14,796 nt of DNA from Chloroflexaceae bacterium UBA1466 (GTDB lineage Bacteria > Chloroflexota > Chloroflexia > Chloroflexales > Chloroflexaceae): contig DCSM01000050.1 in assembly GCA_002325605.1 (NCBI GenBank), positions 1 through 14,796 on the forward strand. Reading direction: 5' to 3'. The position numbers were made by a program, and so were the translations under genes. The notes under the pieces were generated by a model, which saw nothing but the letters and a program-made list of their open reading frames with translations, had not been told where the DNA came from and did not search any database. Positions within the stretch are counted from its first letter, which is position 1. Each line of letters begins with the position of its first letter. Of this stretch, positions 7,463 through 13,771 are shown piece after piece.

Positions 7463-8752
7463 ATGCCTGAAAGGCAAGCAACACCCCAAATTTGTCCTAG
7501 TTGTGGCGTGCCCAACGCGCTCGTCGCCCATTATTGCGTGCATTGTGGGGGCCGGTTGACTGGCAAGACCGTTGCGGAGAGCTTAGAAGTCGGCATCTCT
7601 GGGGGGCAAACGCTGCAAGTGGCCCAGGGCAACATCCATTTGCGCGAACTTTTGGCCTTGCTTGAACAAGGCATCTTTGATTGGCGCGAACGCCTGGTTC
7701 GCGGGACTGCTGAGATCGGGCGGGAGCAGGCCCTGAAAGCGATCAAAGATTTGACCGTGATTTTTGACAACCTGGCGCATCAACTCGCGCAGGGCCGCGA
7801 AACGGTGCGGCTTACGACTCGCTTGCCGGTGATGCGGGTTTATAGCCTTGGGTGTCCTGTTTGTGGCCGGGGCAACCGGGATGGAGCCACTTTTTGCCGG
7901 GCTTGTGGAACGACTCTTTCTCCTTTGCGCGCTGCTGGCCCCCCAAAAGCCCAGCGGTTACGCATTCTTGTGGCTTCAGCTTCTGATGTTGGGCAAGTTC
8001 GCAAGCAGAATGAAGATAGCTGTTATACTGGCACAATCCTTTATCGGGCCCCTCATCCTGCAACAATTTTGCTAGTCGCGGATGGGATGGGCGGAGCCCA
8101 AGCCGGGGAAGAAGCCAGTCGTTTAGCTTGCGAAGCGATTAAGCGCGAATTGGTCACGGCGCTGAAGCAAGGAATTCCGCAGACCACGGAAGCCTGGCAA
8201 GAGACATTACGCCAAGTCGTGCAATTGGCCAATCGCGAGATTTATACCCAAGCCCGTGCGAATATTGACCAGCGCGGGATGGGTAGCACTTTGACCATGC
8301 TTGTTTGTGTTGAAAAGCAGGCTTTTTTAGCCCATGTGGGGGACAGTCGGGCCTATTTGTTTAATGCCCATGGGGTGACCGAAGATGGCACGCCCTGGCT
8401 CCAATTAAGCCAAGACCATAGCCTCGTTGCCCGTTTAGTTGATATTGGCCAACTTACGCCTGCTGAAGCTCTTGTTCACCCCCAGCGCAATCTGATTTAC
8501 CGCGTGTTGGGGACGGATCCCCAGGTCGAGGTTGATACCAGTTGGCAGACCCTGGAAGGTGGGGATCGGCTGCTCCTTTGTTCGGATGGCTTGACTAATC
8601 ACGTTCCCGCGGCCGAGTTGGCCCAGGTGGTTTTGGCGGCTCCTCACCCGGCGCAAGCTTGTGCCCAATTGATCGCTTTAGCCAACCAAAGGGGGGGAAC
8701 GGATAACATCAGTGTCGTTGTGGCTCAAATTGAACCGTGGAACTCGTCCTAA
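7463..8752 (+). CDS. PP2C-family Ser/Thr phosphatase with two zinc ribbons
   Basis: A 429-residue cytosolic protein. Zinc ribbon 1 uses Cys11, 14, 25 and 28; a helical stretch of about 80 residues follows; zinc ribbon 2 uses Cys131, 134, 145 and 148. The PP2C catalytic domain covers about 167-424: SDVGQVRKQNEDS with Asp185, LLVADGMGG with Asp207, GMGSTLT, HVGDSRAYL, LSQDHSLVARL, LCSDG with Asp375 and GGTDN with Asp414. All metal-binding Asp positions are present, so it should be an active Mn/Mg-dependent phosphatase of the PstP/PrpC type. ATG 7463 has AGGA five bases ahead; a TTG (7421) or GTG (7424) upstream would add 14 or 13 basic residues and cannot be excluded. It is the first gene of the four-gene signalling block and presumably removes phosphate from targets read by the FHA protein. 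Confidence 0.9.
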   Translation: MPERQATPQICPSCGVPNALVAHYCVHCGGRLTGKTVAESLEVGISGGQTLQVAQGNIHLRELLALLEQGIFDWRERLVRGTAEIGREQALKAIKDLTVIFDNLAHQLAQGRETVRLTTRLPVMRVYSLGCPVCGRGNRDGATFCRACGTTLSPLRAAGPPKAQRLRILVASASDVGQVRKQNEDSCYTGTILYRAPHPATILLVADGMGGAQAGEEASRLACEAIKRELVTALKQGIPQTTEAWQETLRQVVQLANREIYTQARANIDQRGMGSTLTMLVCVEKQAFLAHVGDSRAYLFNAHGVTEDGTPWLQLSQDHSLVARLVDIGQLTPAEALVHPQRNLIYRVLGTDPQVEVDTSWQTLEGGDRLLLCSDGLTNHVPAAELAQVVLAAPHPAQACAQLIALANQRGGTDNISVVVAQIEPWNSS

Positions 8753-8853
8753 AACCGGCCATTGGGGGGTGGGACCTTAGGCAACTTAGGCAGAAGCTCC
8801 CAGTTACCGCTCAGGGGCCGCACCCGAAAAATAGTTCAGCAGGAGGCCTGGGT

Positions 8854-8890
8854 GGCCCGCCCCAACCCCCTTCAGAGCGGGCGGCGGGCC
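8854..8890 (+). promoter_or_regulatory. GC-rich hairpin directly upstream of the second PP2C gene
   Basis: GGCCCGCC at 8854-8861 pairs with GGCGGGCC at 8883-8890. The right arm ends just before the presumed ribosome site GGAAAA (8893-8898) and ATG 8903. An alternative pairing (8855-8860 with 8877-8882) exists. It may protect the mRNA end or modulate initiation; this role is inference. Confidence 0.4.
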
Positions 8891-8902
8891 CCGGAAAATC
8901 GT

Positions 8903-10831
8903 ATGCCGCTGCTTCAACAAGTTCAGCAACCGATCTGTGCAGAGTGTGGCCGCGCCAACCAGCCACAGGCTTGGTTCTGTGCCTTTTGTGGGGCCCGGCT
9001 CGCTTCAAACCGCCCGACTCCCGAAGATAACCTTTGGCTGGCTAAGGTTATTCTTACGGGCCCGGAAGAGCCGCTTTTTAATGAGTTGCCAATAGCCAAA
9101 ATTCCCGGCCCAGCAGGCCCCCTCTTTGCGCCACCTGAAACGGGAGTTCGATCCCCGTGGAAGCAAAAGGTTGCCAAGTGGCTGGGGAAGTATCAGGAGG
9201 AAGCTATGGATCATTCCCAAATCGAGACCGCAAATCTCTTTGGTGGGCGCTATGAGATTCTGGCGCGGGCCGAGCAATGGAGTGTTGAAGTCCGCGATCA
9301 TAAACCCTGGAAACGGTGCTGGGCTTGTAGGTCAGAAGAAAATGAAGATGGGGAGCGGTTTTGTACCAACTGCGGAGCTGAACTAGAACCGCGGCAATAC
9401 AGTGGGGTTTTGGCCCCCGACGGAACCCCAAGTGGGTTACTCTTAACTACGACCATTGAAGCCGAAGCGGCGCGGGCCCTCTTGCCGCCGATCTGGGATC
9501 AAGTGCAAGAAAACGGCCAGACGCTGCTCTTGGCCAACCCCACAGGAGTCAGCCCCCTAAAGCTGCCGCTAGAGGAGCTTGCGGCGATGCGCGTGGGCTT
9601 AGAGTTGGCCCGCCTCTTACTCTTTTTACACGGCCAAGGCCTATCCCTTGGGGATTTAGTCCCTTCCGACCTTGGGATCACCGACCTGGGCAAACCCCGG
9701 CTCCTCCGTGTACCTTTCTTGAGCCAACTGCCCGAAGCTCCGGCCAGCCCAGGCTCTGCGGCCAGCCCAGGCTCCGACCAAGCCCTCGCCAGCTCAGGCT
9801 CCGCCTGCCGCGATGATCTACGGGCCTTGGCGGGCCTCCTGGAAGCCCTTACCGGAACTCCACGCACCACCCAGCGCCTCGAAAACCCTGAAAGCAGTAT
9901 TCCTACCCAACCGATGGTTTTGCCGCTTCCCAATGAACCCACCCTGGCGGCCATCCTGAGCCAGGTCCGCACCGGCCAAATTATTGCCGTCGCCGAAGTT
10001 GTGCAAAAACTGGAGGCGCTCTTCACCGAACGCACGTGCCCCCTCCAGCTGACCCAAACCGTGGGATCATGTTCCGACAAAGGGATGATTCGAGATCACA
10101 ACGAAGATAGCCTCCTCGCGCTCAATTTGGCCATGTTTAACTCCGCGACGCTGCGTTCCTGGGGCCTCTATGTCGTCGCAGATGGGATGGGCGGCCACGC
10201 GGCGGGCGAAGTCGCCAGTGGCTTGGCGGTGCGCGGAGTCGCGGAGGTCGTGATGCGGGACTATCTCGGTTTTGCCACGGCCCTCGACGCGATCTATGAC
10301 CAAGAGCAAATGCGCCGCTTGGTTCGCAGGTCGGTTGAGCAAGCCAATGAAAACGTCCGCAATGAAGGCCTGTCCCGGGGCAATGATATGGGAACGACCT
10401 TGACCATGGCCCTGATTGTGGGGGATCGGGCCACCATTGCCAACGTCGGCGACAGCCGCACCTATCTCTACCGCGCTGGCAAGTTACGCCGAATCAGCCG
10501 CGACCACTCCTTAGTCATGCGCCTCGTCGAACTCGGCCAGATCAGCGACCAGGATATTTACACCCATCCCCAGCGCAATGCGGTCTTGCGCTCGCTGGGC
10601 GACCAGTTGGATGTTCAGATTGATGTTTTTAGCGAGCGGCTCCAGCCTGGCGATGCGCTGCTGCTCTGTTCGGATGGCCAATGGGAAATGACCCGTGACC
10701 CCAAAATGGAGGCGATTCTCAAGAGCTTTCCGGCCCCGCAAGAAGCCTGTGAAGAGCTTATCAAAGCCGCCAACAAGGCAGGCGGCGAGGATAATGTGAC
10801 TTCTATTTTGGTCTATTTAGCTGAAAAGTAG
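8903..10831 (+). CDS. Zinc-ribbon / degenerate kinase-like / PP2C phosphatase fusion
   Basis: A 642-residue protein. A zinc ribbon at the N-terminus uses Cys12, 15, 26 and 29. From about 112 to 380 the sequence resembles a Ser/Thr kinase in outline: GRYEIL (115-120) like a kinase start, FLHGQGLSLGDLVPSD (241-256) in place of the LH...GivHRDLKPSN catalytic loop, and DDLRALAGLLEALTG (304-318) like the D-x-x-aLG helix. The His, Arg, Lys and Asn of the loop are lost, no DFG is visible (RVPF instead), and a second ribbon (Cys139, 142, 154, 157) replaces the glycine loop and lysine region. A PP2C domain follows, about 386-640, with RDHNEDS (Asp402), VADGMGG (Asp427), NVGDSRTYL, CSDG (Asp591) and GEDN (Asp630), all intact. 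ATG 8903 is favoured; an upstream TTG at 8762 would add 47 low-complexity residues. A Ser/Gly/Ala-rich repeat lies at 281-301. Confidence 0.88.
   Translation: MPLLQQVQQPICAECGRANQPQAWFCAFCGARLASNRPTPEDNLWLAKVILTGPEEPLFNELPIAKIPGPAGPLFAPPETGVRSPWKQKVAKWLGKYQEEAMDHSQIETANLFGGRYEILARAEQWSVEVRDHKPWKRCWACRSEENEDGERFCTNCGAELEPRQYSGVLAPDGTPSGLLLTTTIEAEAARALLPPIWDQVQENGQTLLLANPTGVSPLKLPLEELAAMRVGLELARLLLFLHGQGLSLGDLVPSDLGITDLGKPRLLRVPFLSQLPEAPASPGSAASPGSDQALASSGSACRDDLRALAGLLEALTGTPRTTQRLENPESSIPTQPMVLPLPNEPTLAAILSQVRTGQIIAVAEVVQKLEALFTERTCPLQLTQTVGSCSDKGMIRDHNEDSLLALNLAMFNSATLRSWGLYVVADGMGGHAAGEVASGLAVRGVAEVVMRDYLGFATALDAIYDQEQMRRLVRRSVEQANENVRNEGLSRGNDMGTTLTMALIVGDRATIANVGDSRTYLYRAGKLRRISRDHSLVMRLVELGQISDQDIYTHPQRNAVLRSLGDQLDVQIDVFSERLQPGDALLLCSDGQWEMTRDPKMEAILKSFPAPQEACEELIKAANKAGGEDNVTSILVYLAEK
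8911..8932 (+). repeat. Interspersed short repeat, copy within the start of the second PP2C gene
   Basis: These 22 bases match 12189-12210 with one difference and end in the core TTCAGCAACCG. This copy lies at codons 3-10 of the PP2C fusion and encodes the Gln-rich stretch LLQQVQQP just before the first zinc ribbon. Similar copies lie in the later gaps of the cluster (10842-10868 degenerate, 12189-12238, 13663-13713 inverted). Confidence 0.6.
9743..9805 (+). repeat. In-frame 18-bp repeat encoding an ASPGSA-type linker
   Basis: Three near-identical 18-base units at 9743-9760, 9761-9778 and 9788-9805 encode ASPGSA, ASPGSD and ASSGSA in the kinase-like region of the PP2C fusion. The last unit contains AGCTCAGGCTCCG, found exactly on the minus strand at 13682-13694 in the intergenic repeat downstream of the FHA gene. 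The insertion makes a flexible loop between two kinase-like segments. Confidence 0.7.
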
Positions 10832-10841
10832 CCTTAGGCAG

Positions 10842-10868
10842 GAGCTTCCGGGCCCCGTTCCGCAACCG
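10842..10868 (+). repeat. Degenerate copy of the interspersed repeat
   Basis: GAGCTTC (10842-10848) followed by GTTCCGCAACCG (10857-10868) resembles the other copies, with a G/C-rich replacement in the middle and one base change in the core. It sits in the 96-base gap between the PP2C fusion and the vWA gene. Confidence 0.35.
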
Positions 10869-10927
10869 TTGCAGGCATCTCGTGCCGCTAATTCTACCAG
10901 CCGAAATTTAGGGAGGCAAGTGTAACC

Positions 10928-12178
10928 ATGTCAGGGAGCATCAATCTAACTTGTAGCTGGAGTCGAAATCCTTTGCCCGTCGGCGAAACGACGCAAGTCA
11001 GCTACTTACTGATCGAGGCCCAGCCCAATTCGCCCCCAAGTAGCCCTGTCCCGCTCAATTTTTGTTTAGTCCTTGATCACTCAGGCTCTATGCAAGGAGC
11101 CAAATTGACCAATTTGAAGGCCGCCACCAAAAACTTGTTGGAAGCTTTTACGCCCCAGGATATTGTTTCCATAGTCATTTTTGATGACACGGTGCAGGTT
11201 ATTTTACCCGCCACACCCGTCACCGCTAAAGCAGCTTTGCTGGCCCAGATTGACCAGATTCAAGAATTGGGGGGCACGGCGATCTCCCTTGGCCTTCAGG
11301 CTGGGCAGGCCGAAGTGCGGAAAAATCTGGGCCCAGACCGCGTTTCGCATCTCCTCCTGCTAACTGACGGTCAGACTTGGGGAGACGAAGACCTTTGCCG
11401 CCAACTGGCCCAAAGTTTAGGCCAGGAAGGAGTCCGCATCACGGCCTTAGGCTTGGGCGACGAATGGAATGAAAAATTGCTTGATGATCTGGCTGAAATG
11501 TCGGGCGGGGTTTCCGATTATATCGCCACTCCCGCCAAGATCAATAGCTTTTTTCAGCGGGCCGTGCAGGAGGTCCAGGGTGTAGCGGCCCAGGATGCGC
11601 GCTTACTTATCCGGCTGGTGCGGGACATCAACCCACGGGCGGTCTACCGGACCAATCCCGTCATCACTCAAATGGAATTTCAGCCCAATGAAGATCAAGC
11701 CGTCGCGGTGAAGCTTGGCGATCTGGCTTATGGGCGAGGGGGCAGTGCCCTTCTCGACCTGACGCTGCCAGGCCGCGTTACGCCGGGCACTTTTCGGATG
11801 GCTCTTGTTGAACTCCATTTTGTGCCTGTGGGCAGCCAAACGCCCCAGGTCTGCAAACAGGATGTGCTGCTTGGCTTTACCCAAGATGATACCGCCGCCG
11901 TCTACAACCCTGCGGTGATGAACCTTGTCGAGCGGGTCACGGCGGTCAAATTGCAAACTCGGGCTTTAGCTGACGTGGCAGCAGGCAATCTCAGCGGCGC
12001 GACGCAGAAACTTAGGGCCGCCGCAACGCGCCTCCTTGACCTGGGTGAAACTGAATTGGCCCAGAAGACTCAGCAGCAAGCCGAACAGTTGGAAGGGGGA
12101 GCGCCGATGGCCGCTGAAACCCAAAAGGAATTGCGCTATACGACTCGCCGCCTGACTCACAAGTTGGAAGAAGCCTAA
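10928..12178 (+). CDS. von Willebrand factor type A (MIDAS) domain protein
   Basis: A 416-residue protein with a vWA domain from about 42 to 225. The metal-ion-dependent adhesion site is complete: LDHSGSM with Asp50, Ser52 and Ser54, GGTAIS with Thr117, and LLTDGQ with Asp147. N-terminal beta strands (NLTCSWSRNPLPVGE) and the following beta-rich part (about 235-335) resemble the layout of bacterial CaCl-channel-like / inter-alpha-inhibitor vWA proteins, and the last 75 residues are helical and Gln/Ala-rich. No signal peptide or membrane helix is visible, so it is cytosolic. It probably binds partner proteins in a Mg-dependent way. GGAGG (10912-10916) precedes ATG 10928 by 11 bases. It lies between two PP2C genes and an FHA gene, which suggests a role as scaffold of that system. 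Unlike its three neighbours it has no zinc ribbon. Confidence 0.88.
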   Translation: MSGSINLTCSWSRNPLPVGETTQVSYLLIEAQPNSPPSSPVPLNFCLVLDHSGSMQGAKLTNLKAATKNLLEAFTPQDIVSIVIFDDTVQVILPATPVTAKAALLAQIDQIQELGGTAISLGLQAGQAEVRKNLGPDRVSHLLLLTDGQTWGDEDLCRQLAQSLGQEGVRITALGLGDEWNEKLLDDLAEMSGGVSDYIATPAKINSFFQRAVQEVQGVAAQDARLLIRLVRDINPRAVYRTNPVITQMEFQPNEDQAVAVKLGDLAYGRGGSALLDLTLPGRVTPGTFRMALVELHFVPVGSQTPQVCKQDVLLGFTQDDTAAVYNPAVMNLVERVTAVKLQTRALADVAAGNLSGATQKLRAAATRLLDLGETELAQKTQQQAEQLEGGAPMAAETQKELRYTTRRLTHKLEEA

Positions 12179-12188
12179 AAGCCGCAGA

Positions 12189-12238
12189 GCTTCAGCAAGT
12201 TCAGCAACCGCAGTGTTTCGGCAGAGCTTCAACAACCG
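12189..12238 (+). repeat. Interspersed repeat: one full and one partial copy
   Basis: A full 22-base copy (12189-12210, one difference from 8911-8932) is followed by a shorter copy, GCTTCAACAACCG, at 12226-12238. Both are preceded by CAGA and followed by CA. They lie in the 157-base gap between the vWA and FHA genes. Confidence 0.6.
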
Positions 12239-12268
12239 CAAACAGCCTCGCGGCTCTGCTTTTGAAAC
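12215..12268 (+). other. Imperfect hairpin between the vWA and FHA genes
   Basis: GTTTC (12215-12219) and GCAGAGC (12221-12227) pair with GCTCTGC (12253-12259) and GAAAC (12264-12268), with a TTTT bulge on the right side. The loop contains the shorter repeat copy. It could act as an intra-operon processing or partial termination site, which is inferred only. Confidence 0.35.
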
Positions 12269-12335
12269 GCTGTAGGCAAGGCTCTAAAAGCCTAAGCCGC
12301 TTGGTTTCAGGCCCAGTCACAAGGAAGGTACTAAG

Positions 12336-13556
12336 ATGATAATTTGCCCCATTTGTGGAGCAGAAAATGACCCCAATAACCGCTTCTGTGATCAATGCGG
12401 GGCGCGAGTTGATCCAGCTGCCGCAGCGGGAACTTCAAGCAGCCGCCCCACGGGTGCTTCGTCCCCCACTTGCCCAGCTTGTGGGGCTCCAGTCTTGCCA
12501 GGCCAAGCCTTCTGTGACAACTGCGGGGCTGACCTGCGGCTCAGTGGGGGGCCAGCCACCAAAAATAGTTTGGGAGTCCCAGCAATGGAAGATTTAACGA
12601 TGGCCGTTTTGCCGCCTTCAGACAAGGTTGCCCCAAGTAAGCCTGAACCGGAAGGGGCTTTCGCTCTTAGCCCAGATGAAGAAACACTGCTTTCCCCGCC
12701 GCTTCCTCCGGCCCCAGATCAACCTTCAGCAAGCTCAGGGCCAGCTGTTGTTTCGTCGCCCGCCCTGCCCAGCACGAGTCCCGTAGCTGATGAGCAGCAG
12801 TTGAAGGAACTGATTACCTCGCATCGTTCCACGATTACCCAACTGGAGCAAATCCTGGGGGTTTACCCGGCGGGTACTGCGCCCGAATCCTTAACCACGG
12901 CGCTTGAGGAGGCCCATAAAGCCCTGGCGCAAGCGGAAAAAGACTTGGGCACTTTCGCGGCTAAACCTAACCCTGCCGATCTGGCCCGAAGTGAGGCTGA
13001 AATTGAACGGCATAAGACAACCATTGCCCAATTAGAGCAAATTTTACATGTTTACACCGAGGGAACTGCGCCACCTTCATTGACTTTGGCCCTTGCGGAT
13101 GCTCGAAAAGCGCTGGCCCAAAGTGAAGCCCAGCTTCAGGCTTTAGGGGGCAAATCGCCGACGGGGTCAAGTGCTGCGCCGCCACCAGTCGCTGCGCCGC
13201 CACCAGTCGCTGCGCCGCCGGCCCCAACAGGGGAAGCTAGTTTGGTGATGTTAGACGGTGATGTCGAAATTAAACTGCCAAAAGAAAAGAAGGAGATTAT
13301 TGTGGGGCGGGAAGACCCCGTCAGTCAAGTTTTCCCCGAAGTGGATTTAACGGGATTCGGCGGGGAGACAGGTGGGGTGAGCCGGCAGCATGCGTGCATT
13401 TCATTTCAAAATGGGCAGTGGGTCGTCACGGATCTGGACAGCACAAATTTCACAAGAGTGGATGGGAAACGGATTGAACCAAATACCCCCATTCCTCTCC
13501 ACGACGGCGCAAGGATTCAGTTTGGCCGCATAGCTGCTACTTTTCGCATTTCTTAG
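12336..13556 (+). CDS. FHA-domain protein with double zinc ribbon and duplicated helical repeat
   Basis: A 406-residue protein. Two zinc ribbons come first: Cys4, 7, 18, 21 and Cys46, 49, 60, 63. An acidic, Pro/Ser-rich linker (about 70-150) follows, then two copies of a helical unit (163-204 and 226-267, each with the QLEQIL-VY-GTAP-SL core), a Pro/Ala linker (APPPVA repeats) and a C-terminal FHA domain (about 305-406). The FHA has VGRED (323-327), GGVSRQHACISF with Ser349, Arg350 and His352, and STNFTRVDG, where the usual NGT is NFT. It should bind phosphothreonine peptides and thus read the marks removed by the PP2C proteins. The threonines around DLTMA and ETLLS in the linker could be phospho-acceptors. 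AAGGAAGG with 7-base spacing supports ATG 12336. It is last in the cluster, followed by a terminator. Confidence 0.9.
   Translation: MIICPICGAENDPNNRFCDQCGARVDPAAAAGTSSSRPTGASSPTCPACGAPVLPGQAFCDNCGADLRLSGGPATKNSLGVPAMEDLTMAVLPPSDKVAPSKPEPEGAFALSPDEETLLSPPLPPAPDQPSASSGPAVVSSPALPSTSPVADEQQLKELITSHRSTITQLEQILGVYPAGTAPESLTTALEEAHKALAQAEKDLGTFAAKPNPADLARSEAEIERHKTTIAQLEQILHVYTEGTAPPSLTLALADARKALAQSEAQLQALGGKSPTGSSAAPPPVAAPPPVAAPPAPTGEASLVMLDGDVEIKLPKEKKEIIVGREDPVSQVFPEVDLTGFGGETGGVSRQHACISFQNGQWVVTDLDSTNFTRVDGKRIEPNTPIPLHDGARIQFGRIAATFRIS
12822..13136 (+). repeat. Internal duplication in the FHA gene (two units, 189-base period)
   Basis: Bases 12822-12947 and 13011-13136 encode two 42-residue units aligned without gaps: both start with His, carry TI-QLEQIL-VY, then GTAP-SL--AL--A-KALAQ-E--L. 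The DNA has diverged, so the duplication is old and the protein sequence is under selection. It likely forms a helical hairpin or coiled-coil repeat. Confidence 0.8.
13173..13219 (+). repeat. 18-bp tandem repeat encoding Pro/Ala linker
   Basis: Unit GCTGCGCCGCCACCAGTC occurs at 13173-13190 and 13191-13208, with a partial third copy 13209-13219. In frame it gives AAPPPV repeats between the helical units and the FHA domain. The copies are identical, so copy number may vary between strains. Confidence 0.85.
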
Positions 13557-13566
13557 CCAAATTTTT

Positions 13567-13626
13567 GAGGTCTGGTAAGTTTCCCCCATTCTGGGGGGGC
13601 TTGCCAGACCTCTCAAGCTTTATTTT
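13567..13626 (+). terminator. Rho-independent terminator of the signalling cluster
   Basis: A 9-bp outer stem (13567-13575 with 13604-13612), a T-G wobble, AAG/CTT, and an inner CCCCC/GGGGG (13583-13587 with 13593-13599) form a long hairpin, followed by the T-rich CTTTATTTTCC on the plus strand. It begins 10 bases after the FHA stop codon. Confidence 0.78.
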
Positions 13627-13662
13627 CCCCTAGTCTGAACCCCCATCATCCTCAACCTTGGA

Positions 13663-13713
13663 AGCAACAGCGGTTGCTGAACGGAGCCTGAGCTTGCCGA
13701 AGGCTGCTGAAGC
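13663..13713 (-). repeat. Inverted, longer copy of the interspersed repeat
   Basis: Read on the minus strand, this stretch begins with GCTTCAGCAG and ends with GTTCAGCAACCGC, the two ends of the 22-base repeat, with about 22 extra bases between them containing AGCTCAGGCTCCG. At its plus-strand left end AGCAAC/GTTGCT (13663-13668 and 13673-13678) form a small hairpin. It lies between the FHA terminator and the end of the glycosidase gene. The rest of the 13627-13771 gap shows no gene. Confidence 0.55.
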
Positions 13714-13771
13714 CTAGCCGTTGCCGAGACCGCAGCTTAACCACGCCTGCCTTTTGCTCTACTTCCCTTGC

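Noticed and set aside
8762..8902. 47-residue TTG-started extension of the PP2C fusion
   Set aside because: No ribosome site near the TTG, low-complexity Arg/Gly/Pro content, and the hairpin 8854-8890 lies in it; ATG 8903 starts just before the zinc ribbon as in the neighbours.
9499..10080. 193-residue minus-strand open frame opposite the pseudokinase region
   Set aside because: Arises from high G+C in the opposite strand; the plus-strand frame is flanked by intact ribbon and PP2C domains in one uninterrupted frame.
13567..13612. Bidirectional terminator serving the GH43-like gene too
   Set aside because: On the minus strand the hairpin is followed by an A-rich stretch, not a T run, and it lies about 160 bases beyond that gene's stop.
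8911..13713. CRISPR array
   Set aside because: The repeats are few, irregularly spaced by hundreds of bases, partly inverted and partly coding; no cas genes are present.
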